Assembly (NCBI RefSeq): GCF_012849375.1
Contig: NZ_CP051684.1
Location: forward strand, 4,402,001 to 4,466,000
Length of the DNA stretch: 64,000 nt
Direction: 5' to 3'
Source of the DNA: Duganella dendranthematis
GTDB lineage: Bacteria; Pseudomonadota; Gammaproteobacteria; Burkholderiales; Burkholderiaceae_D
Shown here: positions 18,076 through 27,029 of the stretch, one piece after another
Numbering within the stretch: the stretch's first letter is position 1
How the letters are laid out: every line of letters begins with the position of its first letter
Position numbers and translations under genes: made by a program
The notes under the pieces: model-generated
Seen by the model: only the letters and a program-made list of their open reading frames with translations
Database searches by the model: none
What the model was told of the DNA's origin: nothing

Positions 18076-18630
18076 ATGCGTTCTGACGCCCAAAAAAATT
18101 ACGATCATCTGTTTGAAGTGGGGCGCGAGGTCGTCGCCGAGCAAGGGGCGGACGCCTCCATGCGTGAAGTCGCGCGCAGGGCAGGGGTCGGCATTGGCAC
18201 GCTCTACCGTCATTTCCCGTCGCGGGAAGCCTTGCTGGACGCATTGCTGCGCAAGAGTTTTGATCAACTGACGGCGAAGGCCGGCGAGCTTGAAAAGGTA
18301 GCGTCCACCGGCAATGCGCTGGTGTTGTGGCTGCGCGAAATGGTCACCCTCACGCACAGCCATCGCGGCGTTATCTCAGCGATGACGGTCGCCATCGCTG
18401 AGCCGGACTCGGCGCTTCACGCCTCATGCGTGTCGATGCGTGCGTCGGGTTCGCATCTGCTGGCGCGTGCGCAGGCCCAGGGCGAGGCGCGGCTGGATAT
18501 CGATGGGGAAGATTTGTTCGCGCTGGTCAGCGCATTGGCGTGGCTGAACGATCAGCCGCTGTTCGCGTCGCGCGTGGACCGGCTGTTCCAGCTGATCGCC
18601 AGCGCCATCCTGGTGCAGCCAGCTGACTGA
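18076..18630 (+). CDS. TetR/AcrR family transcriptional regulator
   Basis: The ATG at 18076 gives 184 residues. The N-terminal helix-turn-helix is ASMREVARRAGVGIGTLYRHFPSREALLDALL (about 30-62), and the C-terminal ligand domain is of the common TetR_C SbtR-like type (ALVSALAWLND). No clear Shine-Dalgarno is seen, and the third operator ends only 16 bases before the ATG, so transcription may start very near the codon and be auto-repressed. It is divergent from the oxidoreductase-SCP2 pair, which is its likely target. The inducer is unknown. Confidence 0.9.
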   Translation: MRSDAQKNYDHLFEVGREVVAEQGADASMREVARRAGVGIGTLYRHFPSREALLDALLRKSFDQLTAKAGELEKVASTGNALVLWLREMVTLTHSHRGVISAMTVAIAEPDSALHASCVSMRASGSHLLARAQAQGEARLDIDGEDLFALVSALAWLNDQPLFASRVDRLFQLIASAILVQPAD

Positions 18631-18636
18631 GGCGGT

Positions 18637-19431
18637 TTATGCCGTACGCGCGAACATCGCCGCCATGGCCGTGACGTCACGCCCCACGCCGCGATAGCCG
18701 ATGAAGCGGCTGGCTTCGTCAAACATCGGCTCGCCGCTGACTTGCAGATACTGCACTGCGCCCGCTGCCGTGGCCCGGCTGTACACAAAGTCCAGGAAAG
18801 GCTTGCGCTCCGCGATATTCGACTGCAACAGCGCGCGTTCCTCGACATCCCAACCGTCGGTCTCGGTGCCGCCGATGCCCACCATGTCAGCCACCGGGCC
18901 GGACCAGTTGGTGAGCTCGCCCTCGGCATCTTGCTCCCAGTACCAGTCCGTCGACAATTCCGCGAAGCGTTGAAAGCGTGCCTCACTGGCGCGCAACTGC
19001 GCGGTACGCTCCTCGACCATCTTTTCCAGATGGCGATGCAGCAGGCGTACTTCCAGCATATTGTGGATGCGCGTCTCTACTTCGATCAGCTCGAACGGCT
19101 TGCTGACAAAGTCGCGCGCGCCGGCTTGTAGCGCGCGCAGCTTATGGCCGGGCTGGGCAGTGACCACCAGCACCGGCACATAGCCGTCCGGCTCGACTTC
19201 CTTGAGCGCTTCCAGTACTGCAAAGCCATCCATGCCCGGCATCTGCAGATCCAGCAATATCAGATCGTACCGATGAGTGCGATGCAGTTCGCAAACGGCA
19301 AACGGGTCCATGGTGCTGCTGACGTTGGTGTAGCCGGCGTTGCTCAGCATTTGTTCCAGCAGCATGACATTGGCCTCCTGGTCGTCAACGATCAGGACGC
19401 TGGCACGGAGTATGTCGGGTGATTCAATCAT
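18637..19431 (-). CDS. response regulator with REC and PAS domains
   Basis: This 264-residue protein has an N-terminal receiver domain: acidic pocket VDDQEA, phospho-acceptor Asp in DLILLDLQMPGMDG (about 60) and the switch Lys in FVSKPFE. A helical linker (HRHLEKMVEERTAQL) and a PAS domain (ARFQRFAELSTDWYWEQDAEGELTNWSG) follow. There is no DNA-binding, GGDEF or kinase output, so it may act through protein contact or be a relay module. Its ATG overlaps the stop of the upstream hybrid kinase by 4 bases, so the two are translated together and probably work in one phosphorelay. Confidence 0.88.
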   Translation of the reverse strand: MIESPDILRASVLIVDDQEANVMLLEQMLSNAGYTNVSSTMDPFAVCELHRTHRYDLILLDLQMPGMDGFAVLEALKEVEPDGYVPVLVVTAQPGHKLRALQAGARDFVSKPFELIEVETRIHNMLEVRLLHRHLEKMVEERTAQLRASEARFQRFAELSTDWYWEQDAEGELTNWSGPVADMVGIGGTETDGWDVEERALLQSNIAERKPFLDFVYSRATAAGAVQYLQVSGEPMFDEASRFIGYRGVGRDVTAMAAMFARTA

Positions 19432-21125
19432 GATGGCATTCCAGTGTGTTCTGCTGCAAATTCAAGGGCCTGGTCCAGCGCGTTCATGAACTCGACGACA
19501 TTGATCGGCTTGGTCAGATAGCGGAAGAAGCCAGCCTCCAGCCCTTTTTCGATGTCGCGCGGCATGGCGTTGGCCGACAAGGCCAGCACCGGAATATGCG
19601 CCATCTCAGGATCGTCCTGCAGGATTTTCAGACAACCGTAGCCGCTGATACCCGGCAGATTGATGTCCATTAAAATCAGATCCGGCTGGTAGGTTTGCGC
19701 CAACTGGATGCCGGTCTGGCCATCGATCGCGGTCAGCAGTTTGAGGTCGCTGCGGCGCAGCACCAGTTGCTCAACCAGCGCCAGATTGGCCGGGTTGTCT
19801 TCGATGTATAGCAAGGTCGCCAACGACGCGGCGTCCGCCGTATCCGACGGCAGCAATTCGTCCAGGTGCGCCGGTTCCAGCACCGGCTCGTCGCTGGCAA
19901 CCAGCTCCACCCAGAATGTCGTGCCCACGCCCAGATCACTGTGGACGCCGATCGAGCCGCCCATCAGTTCGGTCAATTGCCGGGTCACCACCAGGCCGAT
20001 GCCGGTGCCTTCCTCGGCGCCGTCTTCCTGCCCCAGCCGGTTGAACGGCTGGAATAATTTATCGACCTGATCGGGTGCCAGGCCGGCGCCGTTGTCGGTC
20101 ACGCTGATGCGCACCATGCCGGGGCTGCCTTCTTCGCACGCCACTGCCACCATGCCGCCGCGGCGGTTGTACTTGACGGCGTTGGACAGCAGATTAATCA
20201 TCACCTGTTTTACGCGCGTGCGGTCCGCATGCACGAAAAAGCGCCGGCTTAATTTCGGGAACACCAGGTGAATGCCGCGCTTGTCGGCCAGCGGACCGAT
20301 CATCGCCTGGCAATCCTTGAACACTTCCGTCAGGCCCATGGATTCCTGCGACATGGTGACCTTGCCGGATTCGATCATGGCCAGATCGAGAATCTCGTTA
20401 ATCAGTTGCAGCAGATACCAGCCGCCCTTGAGAATCTGGTCCAGCGACCGCTGTTGCGACACAGTCGGTGGCGGCTTCTCGGAGGCCAGCAACTGCGCAA
20501 AACCCAGCACCGCGTTGAGCGGCGTGCGCAACTCATGGCTCATGCTCGACAGGAAATCGGACTTGGCGTGATTGGCTTTCTCGGCTGCCGCGCGCGCCGC
20601 CTCCAGCGCCACATTGGTTTCCTGTAGCGCCAGCTGCTGTTCGCGCAGGCGCTGGTCCAGCTTGGATTGCTCGGCTTCCACCTGCTTGCGCGCCGTGTTG
20701 TCCGTGCCCATCAGCAGATAGCCGATGATTTTTTCATGCGCGTCGCGCAACGGGCTGACGGAGACGATGGCGGGGAAGCGGCTGCCATCTTTACGGATAT
20801 ACGTCAGCTCATAGATATCCTCGATCCCGCGCGAGGCCTTGAACACCAGCGCCTCGAAGCCGGGCTGAATCGTCATGCCCGCTTCCAGGCTGAGCGCGGC
20901 CGCGCGCGCGACGATTTCCTGGGCGTCCGAGATGCCGGCCGGTGTGATCTTGTTCACGACTTCCGCCGCGCTATAGCCCAGCATGCGTTCGGCGCCGACG
21001 TTGAAGATCTGGATCACGCCCTGCGCATCGGTGGCGATGCTGGAGAACGTTGCGCTGTTATGAATCGCCAGTTGCAAGGCATCGGCCTTGAGCGCATTAC
21101 CTTCTGGGAGCATTACGGTTTTCAT
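19428..21125 (-). CDS. hybrid sensor histidine kinase (PAS-HisKA-HATPase-REC)
   Basis: This 565-residue kinase has an N-terminal PAS/PAC unit (about 25-150; IFNVGAERMLGYSAAEVV), a coiled linker, the H-box SHELRTPLNAVLGFAQLL, the ATP-binding N/G1/G2 boxes (DNGAGLAPDQVDKLFQPF; GTGIGLVVTRQL) and a C-terminal receiver (IEDNPAN, DLILMDINLPGISG, TKPIN). No membrane segment is seen, so the sensor is cytoplasmic. The ATG overlaps the stop of the Crp-like gene, and its own stop overlaps the next response regulator, giving a three-gene coupled operon. The signal is unknown. Confidence 0.93.
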   Translation of the reverse strand: MKTVMLPEGNALKADALQLAIHNSATFSSIATDAQGVIQIFNVGAERMLGYSAAEVVNKITPAGISDAQEIVARAAALSLEAGMTIQPGFEALVFKASRGIEDIYELTYIRKDGSRFPAIVSVSPLRDAHEKIIGYLLMGTDNTARKQVEAEQSKLDQRLREQQLALQETNVALEAARAAAEKANHAKSDFLSSMSHELRTPLNAVLGFAQLLASEKPPPTVSQQRSLDQILKGGWYLLQLINEILDLAMIESGKVTMSQESMGLTEVFKDCQAMIGPLADKRGIHLVFPKLSRRFFVHADRTRVKQVMINLLSNAVKYNRRGGMVAVACEEGSPGMVRISVTDNGAGLAPDQVDKLFQPFNRLGQEDGAEEGTGIGLVVTRQLTELMGGSIGVHSDLGVGTTFWVELVASDEPVLEPAHLDELLPSDTADAASLATLLYIEDNPANLALVEQLVLRRSDLKLLTAIDGQTGIQLAQTYQPDLILMDINLPGISGYGCLKILQDDPEMAHIPVLALSANAMPRDIEKGLEAGFFRYLTKPINVVEFMNALDQALEFAAEHTGMPS

Positions 21126-21850
21126 TTGACGCCCTGGCGTTGGCGCACGTCTGACATCAGCCGCGCAAATTCTTTTTTAACGACGTCGTAGCACTCGCAG
21201 ACGTCTTTTTCCAGACCGACCCGGTCGATGACCGAGATGTGGCCGCGTCTGCAACTGATGTATCCCTGCGTCTGCAAGCGACCGGCCGCCACCGTCACAC
21301 CTTCGCGCCGCACGCCGAGCATGTTGGAAATCAGTTCCTGCGTCATGGTCAACTCATTGGTCGGCAGACGGTCCAGCGTTTGCAGCAGCCAGCGGCACAA
21401 CTGCTGGTCCAGCGTGTGATGGCGGTTGCAGATCGCCGTTTGCGACATCTGTGTGATCAACGCTTGCGTGTAGCGCAGCAGCAGGCGCATCACCGGCCCG
21501 GCGCGGTTGAATTCTTCCATCAGGATGTGCGACTTGAGGCGGTAGCCGTGGCCGGCCGTCTGCACCACCGCGCGGCTCGGCGTGGTGTTGCCGCCCATGA
21601 ACAGCGAGATGCCGAGGATGCCCTCGTTGCCGACGCCGGCGATTTCCGACGAACTGCCATTCTCCAGCACATAATGCAGCGAGACGATGGCGGAGGTCGG
21701 GAAATACACATGATTGAGCACGCCGCCCGACTCATACAGCACATCGCCGAGGCGCATCATGATCGGTTCGAGGTACGGCGAAATGCGGTCGAACTCGGCG
21801 TCGAGCAGAGCGGCCAGCAGATGGTTTTGATTGGGGTTGTTGAGACGCAT
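21122..21850 (-). CDS. Crp/Fnr family transcriptional regulator
   Basis: The first ATG (21850) gives 242 residues; a TTG nine codons earlier at 21877 is possible but unsupported. A cyclic-nucleotide-like effector domain (LGDVLYESGGVLNHVYFPTSAIVSLHYVLENG...EIAGVGNEGILGISLFMGG) precedes a winged helix with the recognition segment LTMTQELISNMLGVRREGVTVAAGRLQTQGYI. The variant effector domain, lacking the canonical cAMP-contact motif, is common in Oxalobacteraceae regulators beginning MRLNNPNQNHLLAAL. It is the first gene of an operon with a hybrid kinase and a receiver-PAS protein, overlapping by 4 bases, so it may be a transcriptional partner of that relay. Confidence 0.88.
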   Translation of the reverse strand: MRLNNPNQNHLLAALLDAEFDRISPYLEPIMMRLGDVLYESGGVLNHVYFPTSAIVSLHYVLENGSSSEIAGVGNEGILGISLFMGGNTTPSRAVVQTAGHGYRLKSHILMEEFNRAGPVMRLLLRYTQALITQMSQTAICNRHHTLDQQLCRWLLQTLDRLPTNELTMTQELISNMLGVRREGVTVAAGRLQTQGYISCRRGHISVIDRVGLEKDVCECYDVVKKEFARLMSDVRQRQGVK

Positions 21851-22042
21851 GGAGATATTGGTTATTCCAGTCGTCAACTAGGCGGGCGGCGAAGACGGCA
21901 AACGATGGCCGTCGTTCAGGGTAACACACATTGCGGTATGCCATCGTCCCCGCTGCGCGGCTGGCATGGCGTGGGCGTGGTAGCCCGCTGCCTGGCGTGT
22001 GTGTGTCAGAATTGGCGCTTCCGGTTTTTGAGGGGGCTTTTG

Positions 22043-23275
22043 ATGAGGGCTAAGCATGTGGCGCCTGCTTCTTCGGCGGCGGAGGATGGTGGCCGGCCAG
22101 AAAGCGTCTGGGGCATTTTCCTCGTGTTCCTGCGGCTTGGCCTGACGTCCTTCGGAGGACCGGTTGCGCACCTCGGCTACTTTCGCGATGAGTTCGTGAC
22201 CCGGCGCCGCTGGCTTGGCGAGCGAAGCTATGTTGACCTGGTCGCGTTGTGCCAGTTCTTGCCTGGGCCTGCCAGCAGCCAGGTCGGTATGGCGTTAGGA
22301 CTTTTACGCCAAGGCTACGCGGGGGCCCTGGCCGCATGGGCTGGATTTACGTTGCCGTCGGCCGGCGCGCTGATCGTCTTCGCGTTGGGCCTGTCCCGCC
22401 ATGCCTCGGCGATTCCCGCTGGCGTGCTGCACGGGCTCAAGGTGGTGGCGGTCGCGGTGGTGGCGCAAGCGGTGTGGGGCATGGCGAAAAATTTATATGC
22501 CGGCACGGTTTGGCTCTTGATGATGGCGATTGCCGCGGGTGTCGCCTTGCTGTTCCCGTCGGCGGGCGGGCAGGTCTGCATCATCGCCGCCGCCGGCATG
22601 CTCGGCGTGCTTTGGCTCAGGCCGGGACATGTCCTGGATCATGATCCGCTCCCGATCACGGTCAGCCGTCGCGCAGGCGTGATTTGGCTGAGTTTGTTTT
22701 TCATCCTGTTGGCGGGCTTGCCGATGTTGGGCGCGCTGCTGCGGCATCAGGCCATCGCCGACATCAACGCGTTCTACCGGGCCGGCGCCCTGGTCTTTGG
22801 CGGCGGCCATGTGGTGCTGCCGTTGCTGCAGGCGGCGGTCGTGCCGCCGGGCTGGGTCAGCAACGATGCCTTCCTGGCCGGTTATGGGGCTACGCAAGCC
22901 ATGCCGGGGCCGCTGTTCACGTTTGCCGCCTTCCTGGGCGCTTCCATGAGCCGCGCGCCGTCCGGCTGGATCGGTGGCATGCTATGCCTGCTGGCGATCT
23001 TCGCGCCATCCTTCCTGTTGATCGCCGGGGCCCTGCCATTCTGGGAGCGTCTGCGTCGCAACCTGCGCATGCAAGCGGCGCTGATGGGCGTTAATGCAGC
23101 CGTTGTGGGGTTGCTGCTGGCGGCGCTCTATCACCCGGTCTGGACCAGCGCCATCGATGCCCCACCGGATGTCGCCATGGCGGTGCTGGCGCTCGTGGCC
23201 CTGATGTTCTGGAAGCTGCCGCCCTGGCTGGTGGTGGCCGGCGGTAGCGTAGTGGGGTGGCTGATCGGCGCGTAG
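22043..23275 (+). CDS. chrA: chromate efflux transporter, two-domain CHR family
   Basis: The ATG at 22043 follows GAGGGGGC and gives 410 residues, the usual length of long-chain CHR proteins. Two homologous halves are visible. The first has FLRLGLTSFGGPVAHLGYFRDEFV and LCQFLPGPASSQVGMALGLLRQGY; the second has FYRAGALVFGGGHVVLPLLQAAVVPP and YGATQAMPGPLFTFAAFLGASM. About ten to twelve hydrophobic segments are present. Family members export chromate with proton exchange and confer resistance, although homologues can carry other oxyanions. It stands alone with no chrB regulator nearby. Confidence 0.9.
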   Translation: MRAKHVAPASSAAEDGGRPESVWGIFLVFLRLGLTSFGGPVAHLGYFRDEFVTRRRWLGERSYVDLVALCQFLPGPASSQVGMALGLLRQGYAGALAAWAGFTLPSAGALIVFALGLSRHASAIPAGVLHGLKVVAVAVVAQAVWGMAKNLYAGTVWLLMMAIAAGVALLFPSAGGQVCIIAAAGMLGVLWLRPGHVLDHDPLPITVSRRAGVIWLSLFFILLAGLPMLGALLRHQAIADINAFYRAGALVFGGGHVVLPLLQAAVVPPGWVSNDAFLAGYGATQAMPGPLFTFAAFLGASMSRAPSGWIGGMLCLLAIFAPSFLLIAGALPFWERLRRNLRMQAALMGVNAAVVGLLLAALYHPVWTSAIDAPPDVAMAVLALVALMFWKLPPWLVVAGGSVVGWLIGA

Positions 23276-23307
23276 CGTTGTAATTGCCATGAGCATGCCA
23301 CGTCACA

Positions 23308-23790
23308 TCATTGAGACGCCCGCACGCCGTCAGGCTGCGGCTTGCCTTCGATCCGGAAGTGCCTGAAGAATTTGAACTTTCGGCTCACGCCGCTCGGATC
23401 GGAAAGGAAGGGAAGGCAAAATTCCCGCTCGGCAAGCAGCACCATGCGCCAGACGGCGCCACCGAAGAAGCGAAACGTAAGCGCATCCGGTGGCTGCAGG
23501 CTTAGCTCCGCAAACGTGCCGGTGGAGTACATCGCGCCGAGCACTGCCGCATCGACTAATGTCATATTGGCGTCGAACATATAAATCCGCAGCATGTCTT
23601 CGAAGGGAATGTCATCGGTGAGGAAGGCGATGCGACAACCTTGCCATTCCAGGGCTGCTTCCAGCACCGTTCCGGTCACGATCAGCCCGGTAGGCTTGCC
23701 GTCAAACAGCAGTTCGGACGTCGCCAGCTCCGTATCCGAGTAGGCCGACGCCAGTCGTGCCGCGAATTCTGAGGTCGAAAGTAATCTCAC
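23308..23790 (-). CDS. hypothetical protein, 160 aa, downstream partner of the glycine-zipper protein
   Basis: The protein opens MRLLSTSEFAARLASAYSDTELATSELLFDGKPTGLIV and looks like a soluble mixed alpha/beta domain; TFRFFGGAVWRMVLLAEREFCLPFL is its most hydrophobic part. No family is recognised. It starts 9 bases after the stop of the glycine-zipper gene on the same strand, so they are probably one operon. In a toxin/immunity reading this would be the immunity protein, which is only an inference from position and size. It converges on chrA. Confidence 0.55.
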   Translation of the reverse strand: MRLLSTSEFAARLASAYSDTELATSELLFDGKPTGLIVTGTVLEAALEWQGCRIAFLTDDIPFEDMLRIYMFDANMTLVDAAVLGAMYSTGTFAELSLQPPDALTFRFFGGAVWRMVLLAEREFCLPFLSDPSGVSRKFKFFRHFRIEGKPQPDGVRASQ

Positions 23791-23799
23791 GAGCTTGCT

Positions 23800-24495
23800 C
23801 TACCATATAAAGCCAGCGCCGAAGGCCGCCAGCGCGCCGCCAGCAAACGCACCTATTGTCACGCATACCGGAGCGCCGGGGCCGCACGCCAAACCTGCCA
23901 GAGCGCCAGCCGCGACACTTCCGCCGATGCCCGCAGCGGTGGTGACCAACTCCCGTTTGACCGCAGCGGACTTATTGCGAGCGGTGAGAACGTTATACGT
24001 CGATAGCGCTAACGACAGCAAAATGACGCTACGGCCTACGTATGACAACCGCAGTACATTGCGTGTGATTGTGGGTTGAGACCTACCGGCCGAGTCCACA
24101 ATTTCGGCAAATACGCGGCTCTGCTGTGATGGGCTGAGCTTTTCGAAGACAGCATTTTTGCCAAACAACTTCGCGGTTTTTTCGGCAACCAGCGCATTCA
24201 GACCACGGCCCTCGGCCTTCTTGTGCTCTGCGAAGGCCCGGGCAACGGGCGTGGTACGCGATCTGGTGAGCTGCATGACGACGTTCCGGGTGTTATTGGC
24301 CTGCTCTGCTGCTTGCGCCCAAGTCATCCTCCCTTTGGCGACTTCCCGGCGAAGGGTGCCTGACATGGCTTTGATCTCGCGCGCGTAAATTTGGCGTGCG
24401 GTGGAATCAATTTCCAAATGCACCCCTACGCTGGCTGCGGTCGCTTCCAGTGATTTGATGGCGTTTTCGAATGCTTCTTCATCTGACTGCTGCAT
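23800..24495 (-). CDS. protein with C-terminal glycine-zipper membrane region, candidate pore-forming effector
   Basis: This 231-residue protein has a hydrophilic helical N-terminal part (about 1-145; EEAFENAIKSLEATAASVGVHLEIDSTARQIY, then an R/K-rich middle). A hydrophobic helix (SVILLSLALSTYNVL, about 152-168) follows. The end is a long alanine/glycine-rich segment with small-xxx-small spacing (GIGGSVAAGALAGLACGPG and VTIGAFAGGALAAFGAGFIW) that runs to the last residue. No signal peptide is seen. Glycine-zipper tails of this kind occur in some membrane-inserting toxins and in surface proteins. I do not recognise a named family. It heads a two-gene unit next to the island boundary. Confidence 0.5.
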   Translation of the reverse strand: MQQSDEEAFENAIKSLEATAASVGVHLEIDSTARQIYAREIKAMSGTLRREVAKGRMTWAQAAEQANNTRNVVMQLTRSRTTPVARAFAEHKKAEGRGLNALVAEKTAKLFGKNAVFEKLSPSQQSRVFAEIVDSAGRSQPTITRNVLRLSYVGRSVILLSLALSTYNVLTARNKSAAVKRELVTTAAGIGGSVAAGALAGLACGPGAPVCVTIGAFAGGALAAFGAGFIW

Positions 24496-24957
24496 GGACG
24501 GCTCCTGTCAAAAGGTGTCAGACGAGAGTACCGTGTTGCAGGCTGAGGACATTGAAGCGGCACAATATGTTGGAAGGGGCCGATGTCCCGGCAATAGGTG
24601 TTTTGAATCTCCTTCGACGATTCGGGGGCATCAAGGAATCACGTTAGGGGGCCCGAGCTTGTGCGACCGCAACGCAGTTGCCTTGGCCGGTGCCGCGGAG
24701 TTCGAATCCTTGGATTTGGGGATATCAGGATCGGACTTGGCGTAGTTGACAATCAGGTCGAGGGCGTAGTGATCGGGGCGGATGGTGTTATCCGTGCTAT
24801 TGACGCTAGTCGCTGCGACCCGCGTTATAAGGTTGGTGACAGTTTTCCCTATGCAAGTTAGGGTTGTTCGTCCGTCGCGATAGTATTTGCAGTGGACCAG
24901 AGAGCGACCAGAAACAAAAAAGCCCACGAACCGAATTTCGTGGGCTTCCTTGATAAT
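24496..24957. other. intergenic stretch left of the island boundary
   Basis: No convincing gene is seen in this stretch. A 98-codon minus-strand frame (24631-24927) covers much of it but begins inside the terminator hairpin and has no ribosome-binding site, so I do not call it. GTGGACCAGA near 24891 recurs near 33559, just inside the island's right end. Confidence 0.4.
24916..24947 (-). terminator. tRNA-Lys-type terminator at the left island boundary
   Basis: The hairpin AAGCCCACGAA / TTCGTGGGCTT with a T-run on the minus strand is almost the same as that after the tRNA-Lys at 9011-9086. It probably terminated the original tRNA-Lys transcript here before the island was inserted between tRNA and terminator. 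Confidence 0.75.
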
Positions 24958-24960
24958 TCT

Positions 24961-25006
24961 TGGTAGGCCGTGCGGGATTCGAACCTGCGACCAACGGATT
25001 AAAAGT
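24961..25006 (-). repeat. attachment-site remnant: 46-nt 3' end of tRNA-Lys
   Basis: These 46 bases are identical to the 3' part of the tRNA-Lys genes (CCA end, acceptor 3' strand, T-arm, variable loop and anticodon stem up to AAAAGT) and then diverge. The matching copy is 33628-33673 inside an intact tRNA-Lys in the same orientation, which is the arrangement left by a tRNA-targeting integrase. Confidence 0.9.
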
Positions 25007-25436
25007 GCGTTGTGCGGTCGGCGCTTGCGTACCAGCGGGCGTTGATTTTAACCGATTACTAGTAGGCGTAGGGGATTGGCTAGTTGAGGAAGCCTGTAAA
25101 CGTGGGACCAGAACGGGACCAGATGCACGCCAAAGACCGGAAGGTGACCGGCGCTCGGATAGGGTGGTCTGAGCGCCTAGTAGTGTCGAACGTTCTTGGA
25201 AATGCATTAGCTGTTTTTGTTCGTGTAGTGTACTTTGTTAGATGGGGGATAGAGGGCGGCGAAATGAAACCAGATTCTACGCCTTCTTCGTTCACTTAAG
25301 CTTGAACTATCCGTGTGTATCAACATAAAACTTTATAAATTTATTGTGGAATTCATTAGTACATAGCGCACGGTGGGGCCAATCAAAACAAAACAATTTA
25401 TAAAATTTAATTTCATTAAAATATTGAATTGTGCAT
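25007..25436. other. non-coding left end of the island
   Basis: About 430 bases without a supportable gene lie between the attachment remnant and the stop of the DUF262 gene. The right half (from about 25300) is very AT-rich. No clear hairpin terminator for the defence-like operon is seen here. Short frames on both strands lack start signals. Confidence 0.4.
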
Positions 25437-27029
25437 CTACAGTAAGAAATCGATCGAATTTTCCTGATAAAGTTTTTCTTCATAAGTAAAAATTCTTTCT
25501 GCACGAGTTTCTATCAATGAGGTGCTTGAAAGCAAGTCATGCAGGAAATCATCACTAGTCAAGAAGTGAGAAACTAGTTCCACCTCCGAGAGCGACCCAC
25601 TGTAGAATCTAGTCCTAAAACTTACGACATCCTCTGGAGAAGAGAAAATTCTATTTCCTGTCGAATTCAGATTTTTTGGACCACCTGATTTTACTTGCAA
25701 CTGCTGCATCATCGCTCTACCAAAATTCCGTAATAACACCGAGGAATCTTCATTTGTCGTATCTGAGAATCGTTTCGCTAAAGCCAGTGTAGTTGCTTTA
25801 GAACGAACCGAACGAAAATCAAAACGAGTTTTTTTGTCAAAACGATTTGATCTATCGTTACTCCATATGGGATCGGATGTTTTTACCATGATTTTAAAAT
25901 CCGCCAATGCGCGCTTCACTTTATCATCCGACATTCCAGAAAAAGCCTCGATATATGTCGTGAACCAAAACCATTTCTTGATCAATTCTTTCGACCGTGC
26001 GTAATCCAAGGCTTCATGCGCACCTATAGCAAGAAAAATAGTCTGAAATGAGTAGGGCACGAACTCCGGGGTCGGAATTCCTAAGTAATCGTCAAATATT
26101 CTAGCGGCATTAGCCAATGCACTGAACGCTTGTCTCAGCAGTTCTGGGTTATCGCGAATTAATTTTCCAACCTCTTTGGGTTCGGTTTTATATAAATTCA
26201 ACCCACCCAATCCCTTGCAGACCTTCAATATCACATCATCATCCAAATCATCCCAAAATAGCGGAGACAAATACTCAGCCTTTAAGTTGATCAGTTGATC
26301 TTGAAGGTCGAAATCATTCTTCCAGGTAAGCGCGTGAATCATATGAATATCGCTCATGCGTGCGCCTTGACTATTAATCCTCTGGAATGTTGAGGTCGCA
26401 GCAGTTAAGTCATCCGTTGTAAGTGATAACAATGGAATCTTATAATCTCGAAACCTTACGGCAAGATCACTGCTCTGCTCAATCCACTCTTCCTTCCCAG
26501 TTTCTTCCAGCTTTCGCTGAAATTTAATTAAATCTAAGGTTTTAAAAAGAACGTTAAGCGGCATTAAGTCGCTATTTGTAGTGTTCGCGTCCGAAAAAAC
26601 AAAGTCATCATCTGGGAATGAAAAATAAATAACCTTTTCATTGTCTAGGAACTCAGTCTCCCCATTATAGTTTACGACATCGTCAGCCGAGGGGGGATTG
26701 ATTAACGCACCATAAAGAGTGCAAATTCGTTGCACTCCGTCAAGAATATATTGTTGAGGGCGAGGGTCCGAAGCCGTACCCAAAGGAAAACGGCCGATCC
26801 GCTTATAATAGGCGACCGGCGCATCGGTGGTTTTCCATATCATTATCGCTCCAATTGGAACACCTTCTCGGATGCTTCTCATTAGTTCAAGCTGCCGATC
26901 TTCCAACCAAATAAACGGGCGTTGAAAACGCGGAACTCTTAGTAATCCCGTAGATACGCCATCCAAAATCTGTTGAAGATATTGAATTGATGGTTCGCTA
27001 TACGAGATATTCATTACTTTATCATTCAT
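25437..27029 (-). CDS. DUF262 (GmrSD-like) domain protein
   Basis: The ATG at 27029 overlaps the stop of the Toprim-like gene by 4 bases and gives 530 residues. The DUF262 signatures are near the N-terminus: LLRVPRFQRPFIWLEDRQLELMRSI (30-54; QRPF motif) and YILDGVQRICTLYGAL (94-109), in which the usual DGQQR has become DGVQR. SHFLTSDDFLHDLL and FIETRAERIF-like helices occur near the C-terminus, as in many DUF262 proteins. The HNH domain (DUF1524, HIxP) found in GmrSD fusions is not evident. DUF262 domains are ParB/Srx-fold nucleotide-binding modules found in phage-defence enzymes. Here it is the third gene of a coupled ATPase-Toprim-DUF262 operon, so it probably acts as effector or regulator in that set. 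Confidence 0.85.
   Translation of the reverse strand: MNDKVMNISYSEPSIQYLQQILDGVSTGLLRVPRFQRPFIWLEDRQLELMRSIREGVPIGAIMIWKTTDAPVAYYKRIGRFPLGTASDPRPQQYILDGVQRICTLYGALINPPSADDVVNYNGETEFLDNEKVIYFSFPDDDFVFSDANTTNSDLMPLNVLFKTLDLIKFQRKLEETGKEEWIEQSSDLAVRFRDYKIPLLSLTTDDLTAATSTFQRINSQGARMSDIHMIHALTWKNDFDLQDQLINLKAEYLSPLFWDDLDDDVILKVCKGLGGLNLYKTEPKEVGKLIRDNPELLRQAFSALANAARIFDDYLGIPTPEFVPYSFQTIFLAIGAHEALDYARSKELIKKWFWFTTYIEAFSGMSDDKVKRALADFKIMVKTSDPIWSNDRSNRFDKKTRFDFRSVRSKATTLALAKRFSDTTNEDSSVLLRNFGRAMMQQLQVKSGGPKNLNSTGNRIFSSPEDVVSFRTRFYSGSLSEVELVSHFLTSDDFLHDLLSSTSLIETRAERIFTYEEKLYQENSIDFLL

Noticed and set aside
24631..24927. 98-codon minus-strand frame beside the left attachment repeat
   Set aside because: Starts inside a terminator hairpin, has no ribosome-binding site, and no recognisable domain.
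9087..24960. Region between the tRNA-Lys at 9011 and the 3' fragment at 24961 as a second island
   Set aside because: The fragment and that tRNA share terminator and sequence, but an integrase-made island would lie on the 3' (lower-coordinate) side of the tRNA, not on its promoter side; the genes here look chromosomal in composition.
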